From Caenispirillum salinarum AK4 (GTDB lineage Bacteria > Pseudomonadota > Alphaproteobacteria > Rhodospirillales > Rhodospirillaceae), in the NCBI RefSeq assembly GCF_000315795.1, contig NZ_ANHY01000014.1, positions 79,461 through 143,460 on the forward strand: 64,000 nucleotides of DNA, given 5' to 3'. The notes beneath the pieces are model-generated. The model was given only the letters and a program-made list of their open reading frames with translations. It ran no database searches and was not told the origin of the DNA. The position numbers and the translations under genes were made by a program. The first letter of the stretch is position 1, and the number at the start of each line of letters is the position of its first letter. Positions 1 to 7,114 of this stretch are shown here, one piece after another.

Positions 1-31
1 ATTGTGCGGGTCGCGCATCCCCCCTTAATAC

Positions 32-151
32 GCGTCGCTGATTGAAATCATCGACGCTGCGTTCAGTCGGCACGCAGCCTCACGCGCCATAAGGCGCGGC
101 GGCCGGTCGGCCTTGCCGGACGACAAGTGTACGTCTTCGAGTGTCGTCCGG
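32..151. repeat. Dispersed ~97-bp element with hairpin, copy A
   Basis: Positions 32-127 match positions 2721-2818 closely, with about 15 differences and small indels by eye. The shared block ends in the left arm of a hairpin. In this copy the arms CCGGACGACA (116-125) and TGTCGTCCGG (142-151) are perfect complements. The copy lies about 60 bp beyond the torA stop codon, so on the minus strand it could act as a terminator or an mRNA-end stabiliser. It has no coding frame I would trust. The family is not known to me; it behaves like a small intergenic palindromic repeat. Confidence 0.7.
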
Positions 152-213
152 TATGATACAGACGGGGCCGCGACGGTGGTGCGTCGCGGCCCCGGTGCCT
201 GTGCGGCCCTGGT

Positions 214-2703
214 TCAGCTGCTGATGGGCGGGCGGTCGAAGGCGGTCACCGGCGGTGCCTCGCCCTCGTACTTCTCCACGTCGCCGATGGCGGTGTGGCC
301 GCAGTTGCCCTGGGCGAGCTTGGACGTGCCCTTGTCGACGGCCAGCACGTTGGCGCTGCCGTACTTGTCCAGCGCGCCGGGCTCGCCGCGCTTGGCCGGG
401 TCGTACCAGCCGCCTTCGTTGACGCGCACCACGCCCGGACGAACGCGGTCGGTCACCACGGCGCCGGCCAGGATTTCGCCCCGGTCGTTGAAGACGCGGA
501 CGATGTCGCCGTCGGCGATGCCGCGGGCCTCGGCATCCTGCGGGTTGATGAGCATGGGCTCGCGGCCGTTGACCACGTACTCGTCACGCAGGTTGGCCGC
601 CCCCGACAGCTGCGAGTGCAGGCGGTACTTGGGGTGGGCCGTGTCGATATGCAGCGGGAACTTGGCGTCCGCGGCGCCGGTCCACTCCACGGGTTCCATC
701 CAGGTGGCGTGCGGCGGGCAGTCGTCGTAGCCCATCTGCTCGATGGCGCGCGAGTAGATCTCGATCTTGCCCGAGGGCGTGCCGAGCGGCTCCAGCAGCG
801 GTTCCTCGCGGTAGTCGGCGTAGCGGACGTAGTTCAGTCCCTCCTCGTCGGGCTCGAAGACCAGCGGCTCGTTGGCGTCCCAGAAGGCGTCGAAGTCCGG
901 CATGTCGATGCGGCGGGCCTTCGCCTGGTCGAGTGCGGCGTCATAGAACTGCCGGATCCAGTCCATCTCCGACTTGCCCTCGTCGAAGCCGTTGCCGTAG
1001 CCCAGCTTCCTGGCGACGTCGTTGAAGATGTCGAAGTCGCTGCGCGCCTCGAACACGGGATCGACGATCTTGTGCATCCCGGCCATCAGGCGGAGCGAGT
1101 AACTGCCGCCCTGCTCGATGTCGTTGCGCTCGTACGACGTGGTGGCCGGCAGGACGATGTCGGCGAACTTGGCCGTCGGCGTCCAGTAGATGTCGTGGAC
1201 GATGACGGTCTCGGGCTTCTGCCACGCCTTCACGAGGCGGTTGGTGTCCTGGTGATGGACGAAGGGGTTGCCGCCCACCCAGTAGATGAGCTGGATGTCG
1301 GGATAGGTGACCTTGTCGCCGTTGAAGTCGATGGTCTCGCCAGGGTTGAGCAGCATGTCGGCGATGCGTGCCAGCGGAATGCTCGCGAGGCCGCTCTTTT
1401 CCAGCCATGCGGCGCCCTCCACCGCCTTGCCGGTGGCGGTGATGCCCGGCAGGATCGGGGCGTTGGCGGTCGGCGTGCCGCCGTTGGAGTAATGGTAGGA
1501 CAGGCCGAAGCCGCCGCCGGGCAGGCCGATCTGCCCCAGCATGCTGGCCAGCGTGACCAGCGCCCAGTGGGCCTGTTCGCCATGGTCCATGCGCTGCATG
1601 GCCCAGCCGCTCATGAGCATGGTGCGGTTGGCCGCGCAGTCGCGGGCGAGCTGGCGGATGACGTCGGCGGGAATTTCGGTGATCTGTTCAGCCCACTCCG
1701 GGGTCTTCTCCACCCCATCGGCGGCCTGGCCCATGAGGTACTTCTCGAACTCCTCGTAGCCGACGGTGTATTCGTCCAGGAACGCGGTGTCGTGCAGTCC
1801 TTCCTTTGCCAGCGTGTGGCACATGGCGAGCATCATGGCGACATCGGTCTGCGGCCGGGGCGCGATCCATTCGGCGCCCAGGTACTCGATGCTTTCGCTG
1901 CGCACCGGGTCGATGGCGACCACACGGGTGCCCTTTTCCTTGAGCGCGGCCATGCCCTCGTAGCCGCCGTGCTCGGCCAGGATCCAGTCGATCTGGTTGG
2001 TGATGGACGGGTTGGCGCCCCACAGCACCACAAGCTCGCTGTTTTCCACGACCACCGGCCAGGCGGTCTGCTGTTCATAGACCTCCAGCCGGCCGACCAC
2101 GTGCGGCATGATGACCTGGGAGGCGCCGGTGGAGTAGTCGCCGGTGTGGTTGATATAGCCGCCGTGCAGGTTCAGCAGCCGGCCCAGCAGGTTGCGGCAG
2201 TTGTGCAGCTTGCCCACACTCTTCCAGCCGTAGGAGCCGCCGAAGATGGCTTCGTTGCCGTGCTGCTCCTTCACGCGGTTCAGTTCCTTGGAGACCAGCT
2301 CGATGGCCTCGTCCCAGGAGACGCGGACGAATTCCTCCGACCCGCGCGCGGCGTCGTTGGCCTGCGGGCCGTTCTTCAGGAAGCCCGCGCGCACCATGGG
2401 GTAGCGAATGCGCGAAGCGGAGTACACCGAGTCGGGCAGGCCCTGGAGCATCGGCGTCGGGTGCTTGTCGGCCTCAATGGGGATGGCGGTCACGAACTTG
2501 CCGTCCTTGACCTCCGCCTTGAAGACGCCCCAGTGCGACCCGGACAGGATCGGCCCGGCGGCCCCTTGCGCGAACGCCTTGCGGCCGCTGGACAGGACGG
2601 ACGCACCGCCGACGGCGGCAAGCCCGGCCAGCGCCGATGATCCCTGAAGGAACAGGCGGCGGCTCACGTCACCGTCGTGCGCGTGCTTTGACTGGAAACC
2701 CAT
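214..2703 (-). CDS. torA: Molybdopterin TMAO/DMSO reductase, periplasmic (TorA/DorA)
   Basis: This 829-residue protein reduces trimethylamine N-oxide, and probably S-oxides, at a bis-MGD molybdenum centre in the periplasm. The start at 2703 is chosen because GGGAGG lies 5 bases upstream and the protein then opens with a Tat signal: twin arginines in SRRLFLQG (residues 14-21), then a hydrophobic stretch to about residue 46. Upstream in-frame codons have no such support. The family signature G-S-Y-G-W-K-S is present, followed by DYSTGASQ, which carries the expected serine molybdenum ligand. Length matches E. coli TorA (848) and Rhodobacter DorA. The Tyr of the SYGW motif is typical of DorA rather than TorA, so DMSO may be a substrate. 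The gene lies downstream of torD, its chaperone gene, and torR. Confidence 0.93.
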   Translation of the reverse strand: MGFQSKHAHDGDVSRRLFLQGSSALAGLAAVGGASVLSSGRKAFAQGAAGPILSGSHWGVFKAEVKDGKFVTAIPIEADKHPTPMLQGLPDSVYSASRIRYPMVRAGFLKNGPQANDAARGSEEFVRVSWDEAIELVSKELNRVKEQHGNEAIFGGSYGWKSVGKLHNCRNLLGRLLNLHGGYINHTGDYSTGASQVIMPHVVGRLEVYEQQTAWPVVVENSELVVLWGANPSITNQIDWILAEHGGYEGMAALKEKGTRVVAIDPVRSESIEYLGAEWIAPRPQTDVAMMLAMCHTLAKEGLHDTAFLDEYTVGYEEFEKYLMGQAADGVEKTPEWAEQITEIPADVIRQLARDCAANRTMLMSGWAMQRMDHGEQAHWALVTLASMLGQIGLPGGGFGLSYHYSNGGTPTANAPILPGITATGKAVEGAAWLEKSGLASIPLARIADMLLNPGETIDFNGDKVTYPDIQLIYWVGGNPFVHHQDTNRLVKAWQKPETVIVHDIYWTPTAKFADIVLPATTSYERNDIEQGGSYSLRLMAGMHKIVDPVFEARSDFDIFNDVARKLGYGNGFDEGKSEMDWIRQFYDAALDQAKARRIDMPDFDAFWDANEPLVFEPDEEGLNYVRYADYREEPLLEPLGTPSGKIEIYSRAIEQMGYDDCPPHATWMEPVEWTGAADAKFPLHIDTAHPKYRLHSQLSGAANLRDEYVVNGREPMLINPQDAEARGIADGDIVRVFNDRGEILAGAVVTDRVRPGVVRVNEGGWYDPAKRGEPGALDKYGSANVLAVDKGTSKLAQGNCGHTAIGDVEKYEGEAPPVTAFDRPPISS

Positions 2704-2720
2704 CGTTGCCTCCCTACTAT

Positions 2721-2842
2721 GCGCGACGCCGATTGCCATCGTCGTCGCTGCGTTCATGCGGCCCGCAGCCTCGCGCGCCAGCAGGCGCGGCGGCCGGTCG
2801 GCCTTGCCGGACGACAAGCACCTGAGCCCAGGTGTCGTCCGG
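2721..2842. repeat. Dispersed ~97-bp element with hairpin, copy B
   Basis: This is the second copy of the element at 32-151, in the same orientation, in the 268-bp gap between torD and torA. The hairpin spans 2807-2842: CCGGACGA and TCGTCCGG form the outer stem and CACCTG/CAGGTG (2819-2824, 2827-2832) an inner stem, so the loop region differs from copy A while the stem is kept. Preserved stems with changed loops suggest selection on RNA structure. Read leftward it could attenuate torD-to-torA read-through. The rest of the gap (2843-2971) shows nothing I can name. Confidence 0.7.
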
Positions 2843-2971
2843 CCCTGCGCCGGTGTCTCGACATGCGATCGCGTCGAGGCCGGGATTGACCATGGGAGGG
2901 AGCATACAGGGCCGTCGTTAATGCCCTTCGATTTGTATGTGAAATAGCGGCGACAACTTGTTATCGCCTTG

Positions 2972-3616
2972 TTAATCGGTTTCTCGCGCATAGAAGGCGG
3001 CCACGGCCGTCTCCGCCAGACGGGCGGCGGCGGCGTAGTAACCGGTCGGATCATCCCGGTCCACCCGTTCCCGGAAGGGCGTCAGCCAGGGCGCCACATC
3101 GGCGCGCGCAAACGCCGCCTGCGCCGCGAACAGGCTGGATGCCCGCGCCGCGTCCGCCGCCTCGCGCCGGGACAGCTCCGCCAGCGCACCCAGCATGATT
3201 CCGAAGTGGTCGGCGGGCTCCGCCGTGCCCTCGGCGACGGACAGGTTGTGGGCGTCCAGGACGGCGCGGGCGCGGTCGGTGGCGGCGCCGTGGGTGCGGC
3301 CCTCTTCGTAGACGGAGGCGTAGGGATGGGCGGCATCAGGCCCGCCGGCGCCCAGGAACAGGGTGCCAAAGCGCGCCGACAGGGCCAGCGCTGCGTCGGC
3401 GTCGCTACCCGCGTCGCGATGCACCGCGCGCAGGGCGTCCAGCATGGCCTCCACCCCGCCGGCCAGGGCGGGGGCTTCGGCCAGGTCGGTGACGGCGCGC
3501 TGCCCGAGCGGGCCGCGCAGGGCGGCGATGGCGGCAGCATCGGGCTCGCGCAGAAATACCGACGCCAGCCAGTCCAGAAGGTGTGCACGGTCCGTGGCGG
3601 CAAGGATGACGGTCAT
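2972..3616 (-). CDS. torD: TorD-family cytoplasmic chaperone for TorA
   Basis: A 214-residue all-helical-looking protein of the TorD/DmsD family, which binds the Tat signal and apo-core of the molybdoenzyme and prepares it for cofactor insertion and export. The region around residues 105-120 has the family-like H-P-Y-A-S-V-Y-E-E-G block; the H/D-P-x-x-S-V-Y pattern is characteristic. The ATG at 3616 has GGAG eight bases upstream. The gene sits 31 bp after torR and 268 bp before torA on the same strand, the usual partner arrangement. Length is close to E. coli TorD (199). No signal peptide or membrane segment is seen, as expected for a cytoplasmic chaperone. Confidence 0.88.
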   Translation of the reverse strand: MTVILAATDRAHLLDWLASVFLREPDAAAIAALRGPLGQRAVTDLAEAPALAGGVEAMLDALRAVHRDAGSDADAALALSARFGTLFLGAGGPDAAHPYASVYEEGRTHGAATDRARAVLDAHNLSVAEGTAEPADHFGIMLGALAELSRREAADAARASSLFAAQAAFARADVAPWLTPFRERVDRDDPTGYYAAAARLAETAVAAFYARETD

Positions 3617-3647
3617 GATGGCTCCGTTGGCGGGGGACGGGCGCGGC

Positions 3648-4346
3648 TCAGGGCTGGAAAGCGTAGCCGACGCCGTGGACGGTAATCAGGTGCCGTGGCT
3701 CGCGCGGGTTGTCGCCGATCTTGTGGCGCAGGCGATTGACCAGCACGTCGACGGTGCGGTCGCTCGGCGCCCAGTCGCGGTGGCTGATGTAGTCCAGCAA
3801 CTGGTCGCGGCTCAGCACCTTGCCCTGGCGGCCGGCGAGTGCGGCCAACAATTCGAACTCGCCGCGGGTGAGGTGGACACGCTGCCCCTGGGAATCGGTC
3901 AGTTCCCGCCGCTCCAGGCTGAGGCGCCAGTCCGAAAAGATGATGGGGCGGTCCCCGGCCGCAGCGTCGCGCAGGGCCCGGCCGCGCGCCAGTAACCTGC
4001 GCACGCGCGCGGCGACCTCGCGCGGGTCGCGGTTGCGCTCCACCACGTCGTCGGCGCCGGCCTCCAGCCCCAGAATGCAGTCCACCGGGTCGGCCTTGTC
4101 GCACAGCACGATGACGCCGAACTCACTGGCCCGTTGCAGCGCCTGTACAATGTCGACGCCGCCGGGCGGAGGCATGTCGGCGTCCAGAACGATGACCGCC
4201 GGCCGCGTGCCATTGACATGCATCGCGCGCGGGTCCGACCAGTGTTCCGTCCGCACATCCAGGCCGCTGCCCTCCAGTAGGGCGATCAAGGCGCCGTGCT
4301 CCTCGTTGCGGGGGCCGGTCAGCAGGACGGTAGGCTTAGCACTCAT
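3648..4346 (-). CDS. torR: OmpR-family response regulator with atypical receiver (TorR-like)
   Basis: A 232-residue regulator: receiver-like domain (about 5-120) and OmpR/PhoB winged helix (about 135-230, with LTRGEFELLAAL and DRTVDVLVNRLRHKIG). The start at 4346 gives MSAKPTVLL; an upstream in-frame ATG would add 15 unlikely residues. The acidic pair expected after the first strand is replaced (VLLTGPRNEE instead of VDDE). The phosphoacceptor candidate D-A-D-M-P is kept, but the conserved Thr and Lys-Pro near the end are missing (LCDKAD and ADDVVERNRDP). It may therefore work without canonical phosphorylation. It is divergent from torC and upstream of torD-torA. No torS or other kinase gene is adjacent. 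Calling it TorR/DorR rests on context. Confidence 0.82.
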   Translation of the reverse strand: MSAKPTVLLTGPRNEEHGALIALLEGSGLDVRTEHWSDPRAMHVNGTRPAVIVLDADMPPPGGVDIVQALQRASEFGVIVLCDKADPVDCILGLEAGADDVVERNRDPREVAARVRRLLARGRALRDAAAGDRPIIFSDWRLSLERRELTDSQGQRVHLTRGEFELLAALAGRQGKVLSRDQLLDYISHRDWAPSDRTVDVLVNRLRHKIGDNPREPRHLITVHGVGYAFQP

Positions 4347-4380
4347 TCGCTTTCTTCTTGTCGGTTGCGCCCCGGTATAG

Positions 4381-4432
4381 AATATACCCAAGCGTATATT
4401 GGATTGACTTGGGATAAATTTTGTATATGGAA
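4381..4432 (+). promoter_or_regulatory. AT-rich torR/torC divergent promoter with palindromic operator
   Basis: The 218 bp between torR and torC hold an AT-rich island unusual for this DNA. AATATAC (4381-4387) and GTATATT (4394-4400) form a perfect inverted repeat with a 6-bp spacer, a good operator candidate for the adjacent regulator. Immediately after it, TTGACT (4404-4409) and TATGGA (4426-4431) could be -35 and -10 boxes with a 16-bp spacer, facing torC. This is a sequence impression; no start site is known. Confidence 0.45.
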
Positions 4433-4564
4433 CGTTAACATTTGCGGGCGATCTTTAACAAGAGGACACGCCCTGTTTAGGTGGGGGCCGCAAACCCGTT
4501 AACGAGGCCCTGCTACGGTTCACCCCATACCACGCATGACCGTTCGGGAACCAAGGGGTGTATC

Positions 4565-5725
4565 ATGTTCAAAAGAATTTGGGGTTGGCTGCGTCGGCCG
4601 TCCTCCTTGGCGTGGAGCGTCGTCTTCCTGCTCGGGATCGTGGTCGCTGTCGGTGGCTGGGGCGTGGCGCACACGGCCATGACGGCCACCTCGTCCAACG
4701 AGTTCTGCGTGTCCTGCCACGAGATGGGCACGCCGCTGGCCGAGTACCAGAAAACGGTCCACTACCAGAATCCGACCGGCGTGCGGGCCGGCTGCTCGGA
4801 CTGCCACGTCCCGGAAACGGGCTGGCCGTACCTGCAGGCCAAGGTCCGCGCCAGCAAGGACCTCTACCACCACCTGATCGGCACCCTGGCGACCCCCGAG
4901 GACTACGAGGAACACCGCCTGGAGATGGCGCAAGCCGTCTGGGACCGCATGAAGGCGAACGACAGCAGCGAGTGCCGCAGCTGCCACGCCTTCGACGCCA
5001 TGACCGTGGATGCCCAAAAGCAGGAGGCGCAGAAGCGCCACACCGAGGCCATGGAAACCGGCGGCACCTGCATCGACTGCCACAAGGGCATCGCCCACAG
5101 CCTGCCGGACATGAAGAAGGCCTTCGCCCGCGCCTTCGAGGAGTTGAAGGAAACCGCCGCCGACGCGGACCTGGAGGACACCGCCTACACGCTGGAAACC
5201 ATGCCCTTCTATCTGGAGCAGGGAGGCGACCAGAAGGCCGGTCAGCTTCTGCCGGCGACGGAACTGAAGATCACCGAACAAAGCGGTGACTGGCTGAAGG
5301 CCACCGTCTCCGGCTGGCGCCAGGAAGGGGCGGAGAGCGTCATCTACGGCGCGCCGGGCCAGCGCATCCTGACGGCCGTCATGGCCAAGCCGACGGTGGA
5401 GCAGGCCGAGGTGGGCGAGGGCAAGGTGCTGCCCGAGACCGGCCAGACCTGGATGCCCGTCAGCGTCGACGTCTGGCTGCCGCAGGAAAGCGTGACGGCA
5501 AGCATCGAGCCGGTGTGGAGCTATGCGGAATCGATCTACCAGGGCGACTGCGCCACCTGCCACACGGCGCACACGCCGAACCACTTCCTCGCCAATCAGT
5601 GGATCGGGCAGTTGAAGTCCATGGAACGCTTCAGCCAGCTGTCCAAGGAACAAAACCGGCTGGTACTGAAATTCCTCCAGTACCACGCCAAGGACATGAC
5701 GCAGACCGCCGCCGCCGGTCACTGA
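4565..5725 (+). CDS. torC: Pentaheme c-type cytochrome TorC (NapC/NirT family)
   Basis: A 386-residue membrane-anchored cytochrome that passes electrons from the quinol pool to periplasmic TorA. After a short basic start, one hydrophobic helix (about 15-37) anchors it. Five CXXCH haem motifs follow: CVSCH, CSDCH, CRSCH and CIDCH in the NapC-like core, and CATCH in the C-terminal domain that is specific to the TorC/TorY type. The ATG at 4565 is preceded by AAGGGGTG. E. coli TorC is 390 residues, so this one is full length. It heads a rightward unit with the DUF5131 gene 30 bp downstream and is divergent from torR. Confidence 0.94.
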   Translation: MFKRIWGWLRRPSSLAWSVVFLLGIVVAVGGWGVAHTAMTATSSNEFCVSCHEMGTPLAEYQKTVHYQNPTGVRAGCSDCHVPETGWPYLQAKVRASKDLYHHLIGTLATPEDYEEHRLEMAQAVWDRMKANDSSECRSCHAFDAMTVDAQKQEAQKRHTEAMETGGTCIDCHKGIAHSLPDMKKAFARAFEELKETAADADLEDTAYTLETMPFYLEQGGDQKAGQLLPATELKITEQSGDWLKATVSGWRQEGAESVIYGAPGQRILTAVMAKPTVEQAEVGEGKVLPETGQTWMPVSVDVWLPQESVTASIEPVWSYAESIYQGDCATCHTAHTPNHFLANQWIGQLKSMERFSQLSKEQNRLVLKFLQYHAKDMTQTAAAGH

Positions 5726-5755
5726 TTGCGCGGCAACGGAACGGGAGGTGCGGGC

Positions 5756-6622
5756 ATGACGGTCTTTTCCACCCGCATCTCCTGTTTCGACGCCACCTGG
5801 AACCCGACGTTCGGCTGCGATCACGTTTCCCCGGGTTGCGACAACTGCTATGCCGAAGTGATCGCCAACCGCTTCCACGGCGGCTTTGCACTCCGACTGA
5901 AGCCCCACCGCCTGCGCGACGCCGCCCGCTTCAAGCCGGTGCAGACGCCCGAGGGGCCGCGTCCGCCCATCGTCTTCGTCAACTCCATGAGCGACCTGTG
6001 GCACGCGGACGTGCCCGACGCCTACCTGGACCAGGTGTTCGACGCCGTGGAGGCCCAGCCGCACGCCGTCTTCGTGTGCCTCACCAAGCGCGTCCCGCGC
6101 ATGGCGCGCTACTGCGCCGCGCGCTGGGGCGGCCGGGGCGTGCCGGATCATGTCTGGCTGGGCGTGAGCGTCGAGGGCGCGGCGCAGGGCGGGCGCCTCG
6201 GCCACCTGCACCGGCTGAGGCGGGAGGTCGGGCCGTTCACGGCGCTCGGCTGCCTGGAACCGCTCATCGCCTCGCCCGAGGGGATGGACCTGTCGGGGCT
6301 GGACTGGGTCATCTGCGGCGGCGAGTCCGGTGCGCGGGCGCGGCGGCCGGACCTGGCCTGGATGCGCTGGGTCCGCGATGCCTGCGCCGACGCCGGGATA
6401 CCGCTGTGGTTCAAGGCCTGGGGCCACTGGCGCCACAATCCGCTGTGGCCGCTGGCACAGGGGCGCACGCTCAAGGAGCGCCGGCTGGACCTTGTCGCGC
6501 GCGGGCTGGAATTGACAGGGGACGAGCAGGGCGGGGCGACACTGGACGGCCGCCTCCACCGGCGGCACCCGCACGCCTATGCCCGGCGCGTCGACATGCT
6601 GCGGCGGTGCCTTGTGTCATGA
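5756..6622 (+). CDS. DUF5131 (phage Gp37/Gp68-type) cysteine-motif protein
   Basis: A 288-residue protein of the DUF5131 family. The hallmark near the N-terminus is WNPTFGCDHVSPGCDNCYAE, with three cysteines that resemble a radical-SAM-type iron-sulfur site, followed by conserved VNSMSDLWH and LTKR blocks and CGGESG-like residues around 190-200. Such proteins occur in phages and bacteria; I know of no firmly established role. The ATG at 5756 has GGGAGG upstream and the gene starts 30 bp after torC, so cotranscription is likely. A link to the molybdoenzyme module is only inferred from position. It converges with the DUF4387 gene. Confidence 0.85.
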   Translation: MTVFSTRISCFDATWNPTFGCDHVSPGCDNCYAEVIANRFHGGFALRLKPHRLRDAARFKPVQTPEGPRPPIVFVNSMSDLWHADVPDAYLDQVFDAVEAQPHAVFVCLTKRVPRMARYCAARWGGRGVPDHVWLGVSVEGAAQGGRLGHLHRLRREVGPFTALGCLEPLIASPEGMDLSGLDWVICGGESGARARRPDLAWMRWVRDACADAGIPLWFKAWGHWRHNPLWPLAQGRTLKERRLDLVARGLELTGDEQGGATLDGRLHRRHPHAYARRVDMLRRCLVS

Positions 6623-6655
6623 AAGAGTGGTCCTGCTTCGCGACGTGGCTGTCGT

Positions 6656-6682
6656 CGCTGGCGGACGTCCCCCGCGCCAGCG
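6656..6682. terminator. Hairpin between convergent DUF5131 and DUF4387 genes
   Basis: CGCTGGCG (6656-6663) and CGCCAGCG (6675-6682) form a perfect 8-bp stem with an 11-nt loop in the 127-bp gap between convergent genes. There is no clear T run on either side, so bidirectional termination is plausible but unproven. Confidence 0.4.
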
Positions 6683-6749
6683 ATCACGCCGGCGGCAGCA
6701 CCAGTCGCAAAAGGGCGCCTTGCGTGATCGCCTCCCGTGCCCGCTCGGC

Positions 6750-7082
6750 CTACTCCGGCACGGCGACCGGCAGCGAAAGCAGGGGCGCATACTGCTGGGC
6801 GCCGAAAATGTCCGGGTCGCCGGGACTGCCGCTCGGGCGCTCGCGGTAGATCGTGAACTTCACGGCGTTGGCCGGCGGGAACTCGACGAAGTCGCTGATC
6901 CTGCTGTCGGAAATCCCGTAGAGCGCGGCGACGCTCTCGCGCGTCAGGGCGCCTGAGCGGCGCACGGCGTCGAAGGTCGCGCGCTCGCGGAAGATGATGT
7001 CGAAGGTGATCTTGTCCACGCCCGCGTTCTTGGACCGGATGGTCTTGGCAAGCTGGGACAGGGGAACGGTGCTGGCCGTCAT
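6750..7082 (-). CDS. DUF4387 family protein, partner of AtuA-like protein
   Basis: A 110-residue protein matching the DUF4387 family by its short length and its opening (LAKTIRSKNAGVDKITFDIIF), followed by a conserved-looking IYRERPSGSPGDPDIFGAQQ segment. These small proteins are usually encoded next to, or fused behind, AtuA-like (DUF1446) proteins, as here: the gene starts 32 bp after the AtuA-like gene. The start at 7082 is preceded by AAGGAC at a slightly long distance. No signal peptide or membrane segment is seen. Biochemical function is unknown; it is probably a subunit of the AtuA-like enzyme. Confidence 0.82.
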   Translation of the reverse strand: MTASTVPLSQLAKTIRSKNAGVDKITFDIIFRERATFDAVRRSGALTRESVAALYGISDSRISDFVEFPPANAVKFTIYRERPSGSPGDPDIFGAQQYAPLLSLPVAVPE

Positions 7083-7114
7083 GGTCTGGATGTCCTTCTT
7101 CGAGGCGATGCGAA

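Noticed and set aside
295..2640. 781-codon open frame on the plus strand opposite torA
   Set aside because: Its translation is low-complexity V/A/G/H/D-rich sequence, the usual shadow of a GC-rich gene on the other strand; torA has clear family motifs.
32..2842. Paired repeats around torA as ends of an insertion element or composite transposon
   Set aside because: Copies are in direct orientation, no transposase is present, and the enclosed gene is a normal tor operon member.
3117..3600. Alternative reading frames across torD (for example 3082-3603)
   Set aside because: They lack TorD features and have proline/alanine/arginine-rich shadow composition.
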